A stretch of 64,000 bases of DNA, taken from contig JACVTC010000071.1 in the NCBI GenBank assembly GCA_016946835.1, positions 601,001 through 665,000 of the forward strand. The letters are read 5' to 3'. The notes under the pieces were generated by a model. The model was not told the origin of the DNA. It saw nothing but the letters and a program-made list of their open reading frames with translations, and did not search any database. Positions 23,590-35,815 of this stretch are shown here, piece by piece. Numbering within the stretch: position 1 is the first letter of the stretch; every line of letters starts with the position of its first letter. Position numbers and translations under genes: made by a program. Source of the DNA: Neocallimastix lanati (nom. inval.) (taxonomy: Eukaryota; Neocallimastigomycota; Neocallimastigomycetes; Neocallimastigales; Neocallimastigaceae).

Positions 23590-24700
23590 AAATAAAATAA
23601 TGGTATAATGTATTCTAGTTTCATTTAATTAATATCAGTAAGACCTCACAAGGGCATAATTATACTGTAGTATAATAATTATTTTTGACTTCACAATATT
23701 AATCATAATTTAAGATATGAAATTATGATCTTGGAATATTATTAACTAAATAGGAAATAATACAATTTGAATCTTTCCATTTTTCAAAACATTTGATTTG
23801 AAACAAAGCACACTTCGCTGACAATAGAGGAATATTTAAATCTTTTGAAATAGAACATACAGTAATAAAAAGATTTGGCTTTGTATAAACCTGCAATCCA
23901 TCTTAATCATTTATTAATTAACTTCTGAGTATTATTTGTTCTCTCTTTATTTGAACCAAGTAAAGGTGCAAAGTAAGAGAATTTACTAAGCACGTAGGAG
24001 TTAATTATAATCTTTTTAAATAGAAGAGGAATTTTGGAATTTGAAAGAAATTTACTAACAGAAAAGAGAGCTTTGGTGACGTTAGTGTTAAGTAATTTAA
24101 CAATAGGGTTCAATGATAAGCTTTTTTTATCAAATGGTATACCTAAATAGGTATAAAATTTTAGTTATTGGGATTAGTTGACCAACAAGATGAAATTTAG
24201 GATCTCTTTTATTTTGAAAAAGAGGTGTGTCTGGTCGAATCACCATCGTTTCACACTTGTTAATTCCAAAATTCGTTATATTAAATTTAGCCCCTTCATT
24301 TATCTTCTTAAGCATTTTTTTTTATTTTTTTAAACTTAGTTCTTGACAGGGCGCATAGAACAATATCATTTACAAAGAGTCCACCACAACATATTGATTC
24401 GCCTAAAGGAATTCCAAGTTCTGAAAAATCATTAATAATGTCATTAATAAATAGATTGAAAAGAATTGGTGATAGTGGATAACCTTGTCTAACACCTTTC
24501 ATAATACTAAAAGATTCCGAATATTGATCATCAATTTTAACACTGGCTTTGAAGGTCAAATATAGTTTTTTTTATAAATTGATAACAATTACCTCTAATA
24601 CCTAAAGCATCTAATTTATATAAAATATTACCTATTGGAACAGAATCATATGTCTTTTTCAAATCAAGAAAAGCAAGATAAGTTTAGAAAATTTAATGTA
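23193..24700 (-). mobile_element. Decayed LINE copy (RT palm/thumb and 3' end)
   Basis: The 3' end at 23207-23265 (T-run, TAGACTAGGAATAAA, then TTTATTAATATTT and AAAAAATACAT) matches the 3' UTR and poly-A of the intact LINE at 47563. From 23700 to 24700 the minus strand encodes broken pieces of RT: GVRQGYPLSPILFNLFINDI, CCGGLFVNDIVL (the FADD active-site box mutated to FVND), INKCETMVI, and thumb-region words such as LLGSNKERTNNTQK. Several frameshifts and stops make it dead. Between the two matching parts lie A-tracts (57 A at 23531-23587) and trinucleotide repeats, so part of the C-terminal coding region was lost or replaced. Confidence 0.88.
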
Positions 24701-25911
24701 ACAAAAATAAGTTCAGATGTTAAAAAAAAAAAAAATTTCGGTGTGATGTATACAATATGTAGTGACATGATCATCCTTTAAATATGAAATAAAGATTTTA
24801 AACATCTTTTAAAATAGATAAGATGGTGTTCACAAAGCTCTCCTCTAAAAATTCATATTAAAATTTTAATACATCATCAAAATATTAAGTTTCTTAACAA
24901 AATCAGTTATAAAAATAGGATACACTATTAAATAATAAATTTCAAAATTTTCCTTTAATTATTTTATATATTATATATTTAATAATTTTTATTTACGAAA
25001 TTATAAATAATAATATAACCAAATTATATTATTATTTGTTTTATTTTACTATACATTATTTAATTTATTGTAATAAATTGTGATTATACTATTCATTAAT
25101 TTTAACTTTTTTTTTTTTTTTATAATTAAAATCAAAATTAAATTACATATTTCCCTTGGATTTTGGTATTACAATTATTCTTAATGAATTTAATAATACC
25201 TTTATATATCATTTCTTATTATTTTAATATTTCAAAAATAAAAAAAAAAAATTTTTTTTCTTATTATTTTTGTTAATATTAATTATCTAACAAATAAGTT
25301 TTTTTTTTTTTTTTTCTATATATATTCCTCTCTTCATTTTTCTTTCTTTAACTCTATTAATTATTTTTTTAAAATTAAAATAAAAAAAAAAAAAAAAAAA
25401 AGGGAGTTTATATATCTAAAATATTTTTATTAAGGTTATTATGTTTTTTATATTATGATTCTTAAATTATGATATTACATATAATATATTACATGTTTTT
25501 ATATATATATAAATATATATAGAAAAATATGTTTTCTTTTTTCTTTTCTTATCTTTTTTTTTTTTTTTTTTTTTTTATTTTAAAAAAAATAATAATAAAA
25601 ATTATTAAAAATTTTTCTTAAAATAAAAAACAAAAAATTTTTTAAAGAAAAAAAAAAAAAATCAATGAAATTGTCAATGTTTTTTTGATTATATGAACTT
25701 TTTTTTATATAAATATGGGAACTATTTAAGTAAAAATTTTATATATATATATATTTTTTTAATGGAAATTCTAATTATCTTTTTAAAAAAATTATTTAAT
25801 TTAAAAAAAAAAAAGGTCTTCCATTTTAACCATTTTATTTAAATAATTAGTTTGATATGAGTTTGAAAAAATGTTTGTTTGTTTTATCCAAAGATAGTAT
25901 ATTTAATCAAT
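24701..25911. other. AT-rich spacer downstream of hexokinase
   Basis: No gene seen. The part next to the hexokinase stop contains T-rich and A-rich tracts that probably include its 3' UTR and cleavage site on the minus strand. Confidence 0.55.
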
Positions 25912-27632
25912 TTATTTGTCAGCAAGAGCAGCAATAACGGCAGCACCAATACCAGAACCATCCTTACCTAATTGAAGAGAAACATTTTCAGAGAACATAC
26001 CGAAAAGTTCGTGAAGAGCATCTCTCATTCTGTTGTCGAAGTGTGGGTAATGTTCATAGACAGAACCATCAATGGCAACAGTACAACCAGTGTCAACACG
26101 GTTCATCTTAGTAACAACAGCAGCAACACCACAAGCAGCAAGACGAGCAGCACGGATGGCAACAAGTTCACAGATACGACGGACAATACGACGATCACGT
26201 GGAGCAACGTATGGAATCTTTAAGATTTCTTGAAGAACCATCTTAGTATCAGTCAAATCAGCAGTATGATCTCTTTCAATACGAGACATGTAAGCAGTTT
26301 CGAATTTTCCTGGAGTATCCATTTCAGTAGAGCTAATACCACCGAAAAGAATCTTTCTTTCAATAAGATCCTTACAAACTAAACGAACAATTTCACCAAG
26401 GTACATACCAGAGATCATCTTTTCGTAGGTTTGTTTACCTGGGTTAGTAGATTGTTCATCTTGTTGTTGATCATATTTAGTCCATGGAAGAACCTTTCTT
26501 TCGTTATCAAATGCTCCCCATTCGGAGTTGATGATCATTTCATTAGACTTAATTGGTCCACCTTTCCACTTTGGAATAGCATCAGCAGATTCAACGTAAG
26601 CAGCGTTTGTTCCGGTACCAAGAATAACACCAACACATGTACCTGGGTCAACGTAAGCATGGGACATAAGAGTACCAACGGTATCGTTAACTAAAGCAAC
26701 AACATTAACCTTCAATTGCTTACGATTTAAAGCTTCAGATAAAAGAGTAACAACATCCTTACCAATAGAGTTGGCACAGTTGAAACCCTTGTTCCATAAT
26801 AAGATAGTACCCTTGTTTAAGGCAGTTTGTTGAACTGGGAATGAGAAAGTGAAACCAAGGTTAATATCGTTTTCAGTGTTGATATTGTATTCCTTTATGA
26901 AAATAGCAATTGATTCAGCTAAGAAATCGAAAAGAACTGATTGATCGGCAGTCTTAGCAGAATCTGGAATAGTGAACTTCTTGGCTCTAAGTCTAACCTT
27001 AGATTGACCTTCTAAATTAATTTCACAAACACGGAAATTAGTACCTCCAAGATCAAGAGCAAGGTAAGTACCGACTTCCTTACCAGTTGGACGGTTGGTG
27101 ACAAAAGATGGAATCATCTTTAAGGTACAATCATCACTCTTTAAACCATTTTCCATTTCCTTAACGAAAACCTTGCAAATATCACGTAATCTCTAAAAAT
27201 TTTTATTCACAAACAATTATAAAAAAAAAAAAAAAAAAAAAAATATATTAATTTTTCATTCAATTAATTCTTAACAATACTTTTTTTTTTTTATTCTGTA
27301 TTTTTCCAATATGTTCTAACTTTTTTATACAATTTTTTATTACTCATTTAACTTTAATAAATATTTGTTTTATTAAATTACTACTAAATCTTTCTTTCTT
27401 CAATTATTTTTTTTTTTAATTGTTTATTTTATTTTATCTCTAATATTTAATTTAAATAACATATTTATTTAAAATATATAATATTTACTTGTGGACTAAG
27501 GATAAAAACGTCTTCAAGTTCAGAGTAAACAGTACTTTCGTCAATTTCTCTGTAGGTATATTTACCATTAACTTGAGAAGGGTTTTGGTGAAGAATTTCA
27601 CGAAGAGCGTTAATATCGAAAGGCTTTTCCAT
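25912..27632 (-). CDS. HXK: Hexokinase (two exons, 474 aa)
   Basis: ATP-dependent phosphorylation of glucose and other hexoses, first step of glycolysis, cytosolic. Exon 1 is 27632-27489 (48 codons from ATG); a GT-AG intron of 296 bp spans 27488-27193; exon 2 is 27192-25912. The junction reads SPQ-RLRDICK in frame, a usual hexokinase N-terminal helix. Signature blocks: LDLGGTNFRV at about residue 94 (phosphate-binding), GFTFSFPVQQ (sugar-binding region) near 161, VALVNDTVGTL near 213 with catalytic Asp about 218, GVILGTGTNAAY (sugar/phosphate loop), NSEWGAFD, VAIDGSVYEHYPHF and GSGIGAAVIAAL (adenosine side). Length matches single-domain fungal hexokinases. Codons are strongly biased to C/G third positions (ATC, AAC, GTC), unlike neighbours, suggesting high expression. 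An in-frame ATG at 27156 in exon 2 would give a 414-aa protein lacking the N-terminal helices and is disfavoured. Glucokinase specificity cannot be excluded from sequence. Confidence 0.97.
27193..27488 (-). other. Hexokinase intron
   Basis: Donor CAA|GTAAAT and acceptor TTTTTAG|AG, phase 0, 296 bp, almost pure A/T. Removal joins two coding frames that complete the hexokinase N-terminus. No clear branch-point consensus stands out. Confidence 0.93.
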
Positions 27633-28077
27633 TTTAACTTATTTGTATAATTAAAATTTCCTCAAAAAAATTAATTATATAAAAAAATTGATAATTTTTT
27701 TTAATAATTATAATTATATAAAAAAAAGTTACAAGGTTTGTTGTTAGAAAAAATTTTTTCACGCGAAATTATTTTCTTTTATATGTTTTTTTTTTTTTTT
27801 TAATATTTGTAGCTTTTAGAATTGAAAATAATTAATAATATTAAAATTAATTATTTTTTCATAATATAATTAATTTTAATAATATTTAAAAATTAAAATT
27901 ATATTTTAATAATGTTAAAAAATGTTATAATATATGACACAATATAAAATGTATTGATTTTCACTTAGTAGTACGTAATATATTTTAATATATACAACAT
28001 ATAGAAATAAAATATTAATTTATTAATTAATTTATTCTATTTGTTACAATTTCAATAATAATTTTCTTTTATTTATG

Positions 28078-28109
<32 letters not shown>

Positions 28110-28142
28110 ACTTTAATATGTAAATTTTTGATGTATTAAATA
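27633..28142. other. Hexokinase 5' region
   Basis: Nearly pure A/T upstream of the hexokinase start, with one GC-bearing word (27757-27768, listed separately) and an A-run at 28079-28108. It presumably carries the promoter. No TATA or initiator can be singled out because TATA-like words are everywhere. Confidence 0.5.
27757..27768 (-). promoter_or_regulatory. Candidate SCB/MCB-like site upstream of hexokinase
   Basis: TTTCACGCGAAA is a near-palindromic 12-mer and the only GC-dense word in the roughly 450 bp before the hexokinase ATG, about 125 bp upstream. It combines elements resembling fungal ACGCG (MCB) and CRCGAAA (SCB) boxes and E2F-like sites. Functional use is an inference. Confidence 0.35.
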
Positions 28143-28864
28143 TTTATTTATCTAATTATTTATTATTAATTAATTATTATTTATTATTCATTAATAAATA
28201 CTCTTATTATTTATTATTACTTATTATTATTTATTAATTATTAATTATTATTTATTATTTATTATATATTATTTCATTATTCCATTATTTATTATTTATT
28301 ATTTATTATTTATTATTTATTATTTATTATTTATTATTTATTATATATTATTTATTATATATTATTTCATTATTCCATTATTTATTATTTATTATTTATT
28401 ATTTATTATTTATTATTTATTATTTATTATTTATTATATATATTATTTCATTATTCCATTATTTATTATTTATTATTTATTATTTAGTATTTAATTATTT
28501 ATTATTTATTATTTATTATTTATTATTTATTATTTATTATTTATTATTTATTATTTATTATTTATTATTTATTATTTATTATTTATTATTTATTATTATT
28601 ATTATTATTTATTATTTATTATTTATTATTTATTATTTATTATTTATTATTTATTATTTATTATTTATTATTATTTATTATTTATTATTTATTATTTATT
28701 ATTTATTATTTATTATTTATTATTTATTATTTATTATTTATTATTTATTATTTATTATTTATTATTTATTATTTATTATTTATTATTTATTATTCAATTA
28801 TTTATTATTTATTATTATTTATTAATAAATACTCTTTTTTTTATTATTTATTTATCTATTTATT
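28143..28864. repeat. TTATTTA heptanucleotide satellite array
   Basis: About 700 bp dominated by a 7-bp unit (TTATTTA in any phase), with interruptions such as TTTCATTATTCCATTA repeated three times. Its right edge (28792-28864) is almost identical to the right edge of the array at 30755, differing by one T in a T-run. Confidence 0.95.
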
Positions 28865-30754
28865 TATTTGTTTATGTGTTTATTTATTTATATACTATAA
28901 TTATATAATTGTTTAAAACAACAATAATAATTCCATATGACAATACCCAATAAAAATTTGAAATTCAAATAAAAAATAAAAATTTTCCATCAATTTTCCC
29001 CCTTAAAAGAACAGCTGAAATAGTTAATAATATCATATAAAGTTCAAAACATGAATTAGTAAAAAATATAAAAATAAATTGAATTTTTAAATTATTACAG
29101 TATAGAATAACATATGATACACATTAAAAGTAATATATGTGTATATATATGCATATAATTTCTCTATTTAATAAATATATATATTATATTATATAATATA
29201 TTTTATTATAAAAAAACAAAAAGATAATTTAAGCATCGAATCAAAATTAAAAAAATATAAAAATGATGAACTTTTTATTTAATAAATGATTATATTGCAA
29301 TATAATTATCCATAAATTATCAATATTTTCAATTATATAATAATAAACTTTAAAAGAATACTAAGTCGAGTTTTTTAAAAGTTTATTATTAATATATGTA
29401 CAAATATATTGATTTGTGTATTATTAATAGGATATTTTGAAATAAAATTAAAAATTAACAAATAAAAAAAGATCCGAATTTCAAAAAATTCCTTAAAAAA
29501 CCTCCTTAATTAGCGAATGTTTAAAAAAGGGATAAAAAAGTTATATTTGTTATAACAAATAATAATAATAATAATAATACACAATCATTTATTATATAAA
29601 TCATTAAAATATTATAAAGGTAATTTAAGCTTATGAATATCATAATATCATTATATATTAATATTATTGATATTTCTCTTTATCTCTTTATATATTTATT
29701 CCTTCACATTTATTTTTATCTTTTTTTTCTAAATTATTAATATTATTGTCAATATTTATAATTATTTATATCATTATTATTAGTTCTTATTTATTTATTA
29801 ATATTGATTATAATAATCTTATTAATATTTATTACAATTAAAAGTTATTAATTGATATAATAAATATTTTATAAAGTATACGATATGAATAAAATAATAA
29901 GCATTGGTGATAATTTAGCTATTTTAAGAATATTTATTTTAAATATTCAATATATTGTCTTAGCATTAGGTTTGTTTTGTATTATTAACAGTTTTATAAT
30001 TATATTAAACCAACACGTTCGTTATTTATACAACTTCCAAAATAGTACTTAAATAGTATATTTAGATATATATAAAATCTTTAGTTAATATTTAATATAT
30101 TATTATATTATTAAATTTTATATAAAAGCATATTTTATTAGATTAACAAAAAAAATATTAAATGGTATTATGATAAAGTTAAAAATATCTCTAATTATAC
30201 ACTGCAACTATTTCAATAACTGAAGTCAATTATTATTTAATTATCTATAATTATAGCTTTTAAGTTCTAAAAAAAAAAGAGGGAGAGTTTTATAATTTAA
30301 TAGAATAATCACTACATTTTAATTTTTCTTCAAATATTAACAAATTTTTACAAAAAGATAAAGTTTAATTTTTTTTTTTTTTTTTATATTTTTGATTTTA
30401 ATTAATGTTTATTTAATTTATTTACTTAGTAATCTTTATTTTAATATATAATATTCTAAATCAAATTCAATATATATTGGCAATACACTCTTATTAAATC
30501 ATTGACTTTATTAATATATTATAAAATATATTGATTTTATTCAAAAAAATTTTATTATTATATTATAAAATATATTAATTTTATAAAAAATTTAAATTTC
30601 ATTCATTTATAAAAAGTCTTATGAATAATATTTTAATTAATGATTGGGCAATTCATCTTATGGATTATTACATTAATGATTGGATTTCCAAAGTATGTTA
30701 CACAAATATTTTTATTTTCTATTTATTATTAATTATTATTATAATAAAATAAAT
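28865..30754. other. AT-rich spacer between satellite arrays
   Basis: No gene supported. A short direct repeat of ATTAATGATTGG-like words lies at 30640-30690. Otherwise A/T sequence with small TA runs. Confidence 0.55.
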
Positions 30755-31450
30755 ATTTATTATTTATTATTTATTATTTATTATTTATTATTTATTATTT
30801 ATTATTTATTATTTATTATTTATTATTTATTATTTATTATTTATTATTTATTATTTATTATTTATTATTTATTATTTATTATTTATTATTTATTATTTAT
30901 TATTTATTATTTATTATTTATTATTTATTATTTATTATTTATTATTTATTATTTATTATTTATTATTTATTATTTATTATTTATTATTTATTATTTATTA
31001 TTTATTATTTATTATTTATTATTTATTATTTATTATTTATTATTTATTATTTATTATTTATTATTTATTATTTATTATTTATTATTTATTATTTATTATT
31101 TATTATTTATTATTTATTATTTATTATTTATTATTTATTATTTATTATTTATTATTTATTATTTATTATTTATTATTTATTATTTATTATTTATTATTTA
31201 TTATTTATTATTTATTATTTATTATTTATTATTTATTATTTATTATTTATTATTTATTATTTATTATTTATTATTTATTATTCAATTATTTATTATTTAT
31301 TATTATTTATTAATAAATACTCTTTTTTTATTATTTATTTATCTATTTATTATTTATTATTTATTATTTATTATTTATTATTTATTTATTATTTATTATT
31401 TATTATTTATTATTTATTATTTTTTATTATTTATTATTTATTATTTATTT
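30755..31450. repeat. TTATTTA heptanucleotide satellite, long pure array
   Basis: From 30755 to about 31281 the 7-bp unit repeats essentially without interruption (about 75 copies), followed by an edge with ATTCAATTATT and AATAAATACTC that is shared with the array at 28143, then more degenerate units to about 31450. The plus-strand 285-codon frame here is pure YYLLFII repetition from the satellite and not a gene. Confidence 0.95.
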
Positions 31451-31489
31451 ATTACTTATTACTTATTATTCATTTATTATTTATTATTT

Positions 31490-33436
31490 ATTTTTATTAA
31501 AGGCTATTGTTATTACAAGCAATTTTTAATATTTTAATTTTTATTTTTATATTATTAATTATTGTATTTAATTTTTATTTATTAATTTATAACAAATATA
31601 ACAATTTTTATAATTTAAAATTACTTTATATGGTTAATTAATATTACAAAAATATATCAATACTATTATGGAATAGATTATAGGAAAATTATAGAATATT
31701 TAATATAACAATTAAATCACTTGAATCTCACAAATAATTTTCCTAAAATAAATAAATATTATTATAATAAAAATTTAATACATACATAAATTAATATATA
31801 ATAATTGTTTATATTTAAAATAATGAAAAATTATAAAAAATGGAGAGTTCTTTTATTCTTTTATTGTTAGTAAACTAAGCAGGTAATTCAATATTAAAAT
31901 GGAAAGTGGACTAAATTTTAATTATATATAGACTTATTATATTTATTTGTTATTTACTTATTAATTTGTTTATTTATTTCTATTTACTTTCTTTTATTTA
32001 TTTTTATTTACTTTTATTTACTTTTATTTATTTTTATTTATTTTTATTTATTACTATAATTATTATTTTATTATTATTATTATTTATTATTTATTATTTA
32101 TTATTCAATTATTCAATTATTATTATTCAATTATTTATTATTTATTGTTTATTATTCAATTATTTATTATTTATTATTTATTATTTATTATTTATTATTT
32201 ATTATTATTTATTATTTATTATTTATTATTTATTATTTATTATTTATTATTTATATATATTTATTATTTATTATTTATTACTTATTTTTTTTAGTAATCC
32301 ACAAAATTATATTTTAATTAATAATTAATTTATTATTGATATTTACATTGTACTAAATAGGATATATAGGATGAGGATATTGGAAAACTATTTCAATTGA
32401 AAATTTAAAATTTTTTAAAATTTATATTTACAGTTTAATTAATTTTAATTAATTTAAATAATTTCTTTTTTAAAAAAATAAAAAATCGGATATAAATAAT
32501 TTGTAATTAATATCAAAAATATATTAAATATATTAGTTCAAGGTTATATAAATTAAATGGAAGATTATATTATTTATTTTTTTTGAATAGGATAATTGAG
32601 AATTTTTAGGTAATTAAAATAAAGCCTTTTTATTTTCAAATATTAACTTCTCTTTTTCATTTAATAACTGTAACTAACCAAATTAATTTTTAATAAAGAA
32701 ATGATTCTATAATATATATATTTATCCTATATATCTTTTTATTTATATTTATATAGAAATATAATATTTAATGAATAAAAATTTTTAATATAAAATAGTT
32801 AAGAAATAAATAATAAAATTATAGTATAGTTTAAATGTTAAATAAAAAATAAATAGATATTATTATCTATATTGAATAATTTTTTTTCTTTGTTATTCAA
32901 AATAAATGTTAAAAAAAAACTTTTTTATAAATAACTTTTTTAAATATTATTAAAACTTTATATATTTAAACTATTTCAGTCTATATAAAAATAGTAATTT
33001 TGTATATTTAATTACTTTCAATTATATATAGGATATAAATAATATAATATATGAATAAACATCATTTTTATACTCAGTTTTATAATCTTTTTTTTTTCTT
33101 TTTTTTAAACTTTTAGTCCCATGAATAATAATGATTATGATTAATAAAAATAAAAATTTTAAACTTTGATCATATATTAATGTTAAAAAAGTTAATCAAT
33201 AAAATTTCTAATTATTTTAATAAAAATAATAAAATATGATTTATATATTAATATAAAAAATATGAAAAGTAATATCTTTAAATAAAAAAAAAATTTTTAA
33301 AATTATGTAATGATATTTGAAATTTAAAATATTTTTATTTATTTTATTTTTTTGTAAATCATCATTTTATGAAATTTTAATAAAATAAAATAAAATATAT
33401 TGATAAATATATATAGATATATATATTTTTTTTGAA
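31490..33436. other. AT-rich spacer with minor heptanucleotide array
   Basis: No gene supported. A smaller TTATTTA array sits at about 32075-32285, next to a TTTTTATTTAC-type run at 31975-32050. The remainder is featureless A/T. Confidence 0.6.
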
Positions 33437-33604
33437 GTATTTATTATAATTTTATAAAATATAGATGGTTTTCAATTATTTTAATTTTTGTTTTTGTTTT
33501 TGTATTTGTTTTATTAATAAGTATTTATTATAATTTTATAAAATATAGATGGTTTTCAATTATTTTAATTTTTGTTTTTGTTTTTGTATTTGTTTTATTA
33601 ATAA
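33437..33604. repeat. Perfect 84-bp tandem duplication
   Basis: 33437-33520 and 33521-33604 are identical over all 84 bases, beginning GTATTTATTATAATTTTATA and ending TTTTATTAATAA. Perfect identity in such unconstrained DNA indicates a recent duplication. Confidence 0.95.
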
Positions 33605-33882
33605 ATTAATTTTTTTTATAGTTCTTTAATTATGAATATTATTACAAATAGGATTCAGTTATGACAATTAATTTTATATTATTTATACTAAACGGAATAT
33701 TGAAATAATTATACTTATTATAATAATATAATACATAAAATATTACACCTTTTTCTCTTCGTTAAAATCAGTATTATGTGAAAAGTCTTATATTTTATAT
33801 ATAAAAGTATATATATCAATTATTGTTATTTTTACTATCGTTACATATATTATTATTATTATTTATTATTTATTATTTATTA

Positions 33883-33926
<44 letters not shown>

Positions 33927-33985
33927 TTATTATTTTATTATTATTGAGTATGATCAATAAATAATTTAATTGTTTATTTGTTTAC

Positions 33986-34094
<109 letters not shown>

Positions 34095-34416
34095 ATTAAA
34101 ATGTTAATTATTAAATTTTGTTTAATGATTTTCTTTAAATTAGTGATAAATTTTAATTATTATTTATTACTTTTAATTATAAAATTCTTCATGATAAACA
34201 AATAATATAATTTCTTTTATCAAAATGGCTTGTTATTATCCTTATTTCATGAAATTAAAATTATAATACTCTTATAAATTATTGATTTATTAATCACCTG
34301 AAAATTACGTATTATTACCTTTTTTTGGATAAACTTTATTTATAAGTATTGATTGAAAAAATACATAAAAAAAATTGCATGAATTTTTTTATATTAAAAT
34401 TAATAAAAATATATTT

Positions 34417-34690
34417 AGGCCTCTAACTCTTCTCATTCATTGATGATAGCTCTTTATGGATTAATATAATCATTCGAATCTCTATCAGAAGTTCTTTTTT
34501 AGCTTATCGTTTCGATTTCTACACTTTTGATAATGTCTAATGATATTAATCATAGTGTATAAATCACTAATCACAATTAGCATAATTTTAATAAGGAATT
34601 TCTCATGTCCCATAAAAAATAAAATCAGAAAAGAAAGCTCTTTGTAGATGATTGAAAAATATTATTAATAAATCTACTACATATTATTAC
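34417..34690 (-). mobile_element. LINE 3'-coding fragment
   Basis: Matches the complement of the final roughly 90 codons of the LINE ORF (compare 47715-47985), with shared words AGGCCTCTAACTCTTC, ATCATTCGAATCT, AAAAATCAC-like and GATTGAAAAATATTATTAAT. It carries many transitions and small indels, so it is more decayed than the fragment at 11020. No poly-A junction is clear. Confidence 0.87.
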
Positions 34691-34899
34691 TAAATTCTCT
34701 CAATGAAATGCATATATATAAATATATATGTACATATTTAAAGATTTTTTAATTATCTAAATTTTTATATGATAATATTATATATATATAATTTAAAAGT
34801 AATATTAAAAAGTTTAAAGTATATGTAAATGTAATTTTTATAAATTAAAAGAATAATAAAATAAAATAACTGTACAAAAAATAAATAAATAATAAAAAC

Positions 34900-34943
<44 letters not shown>

Positions 34944-35589
34944 TTTAAAAGTTGTTTTTTAATATAATAAATGTGATTTATATTAATGCATTAACAATAT
35001 TTAATTATTTATAGTGTTTTATATACATATTTGCTTTTTATTCATTTCTAAAATATTAAACTTATATTTGTTAATATTATAATAACAAAATAAAAGAAAC
35101 TCATTTAAAAAAAAAAAAAAAAATATTTTTTTTTATTCAAATATTTTTACTTTAGTATTTACTATAGATTATACAGATTTATAATAAATTAAATATTGAA
35201 ATATTCTATATCATTTTGAATTTATGAATTTTTCTTTTATAATAGTTAATTCTACTTTATTTTTTTTTAAAGTTATCATTTTATTCTAATATATGAAATA
35301 AAAAAAAAAGAATTAATTTATCATATAATTTATATTTTGTAGTTATATATTGATATTCTCTTCAAACATGCAAACAAGAAAAAAAAATTCTACTTAATTT
35401 TATTTAAAAGTTATCATTTTATCCTAATATATAAAATAAAAAAAACTCTTAAATAAAAAAAAAAAAAAGAATTAATTTACCATATAATTTATAGTTTATA
35501 GTTATATATTAAAATTCTCTTCCAACAAACAAAAAAGAAAAAAAAATTATACAATAACAAAAAATTTTAGTTATGCTTTTGAGTATCTT
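34691..35589. other. AT-rich spacer
   Basis: No gene. Contains a run of about 36 A near 34903-34938 and a loosely duplicated segment: ATTAATTTA(T/C)CATATAATTTATA-type sequence at about 35312 and 35470 in similar contexts. Confidence 0.5.
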
Positions 35590-35697
35590 TTATTTAATAA
35601 GGAGATCACCATCAAAGACACCTACTTGATCATACCTTAAAGGGAAAATCTTGAATTTATTAGTCTTTCCTAGGAATTGGATCACATCGAGGCTACT
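35590..35697 (-). pseudogene. Orphan 35-codon coding tail, family unknown
   Basis: On the minus strand 35697-35590 is an open run ending in TAA, containing SSLDVIQFLGKTNKFKIF and LRYDQVGVFDGDLLIK. Codons are GC-biased (CTC, ATC, GGT, GTC) like the hexokinase, unlike spacer DNA. No start and no upstream exon could be found; upstream lies an A-run and a minisatellite array. It may be the last exon of a gene whose body was lost, or a transposon tail. I do not recognise the protein. Confidence 0.35.
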
Positions 35698-35748
35698 TAT
35701 TGTAGTTAATTATAATAATTATCTACTTTCAGGCATAAAAGGGAAAAT

Positions 35749-35785
<37 letters not shown>

Positions 35786-35815
35786 ACATTCAATTTATTC
35801 TACTATATTTTGTTT

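Noticed and set aside
27133-27156. Hexokinase start at the ATG at 27156
   Set aside because: It would remove the conserved N-terminal helices. Exon 1 joined through a clean GT-AG intron supplies them in frame.
30680-31537. 285-codon YYLLFII-repeat protein
   Set aside because: Pure translation of the TTATTTA satellite; no start context, no domain, composition identical to flanking non-coding arrays.
31966-32328. 120-codon plus frame
   Set aside because: Satellite-derived, as above.
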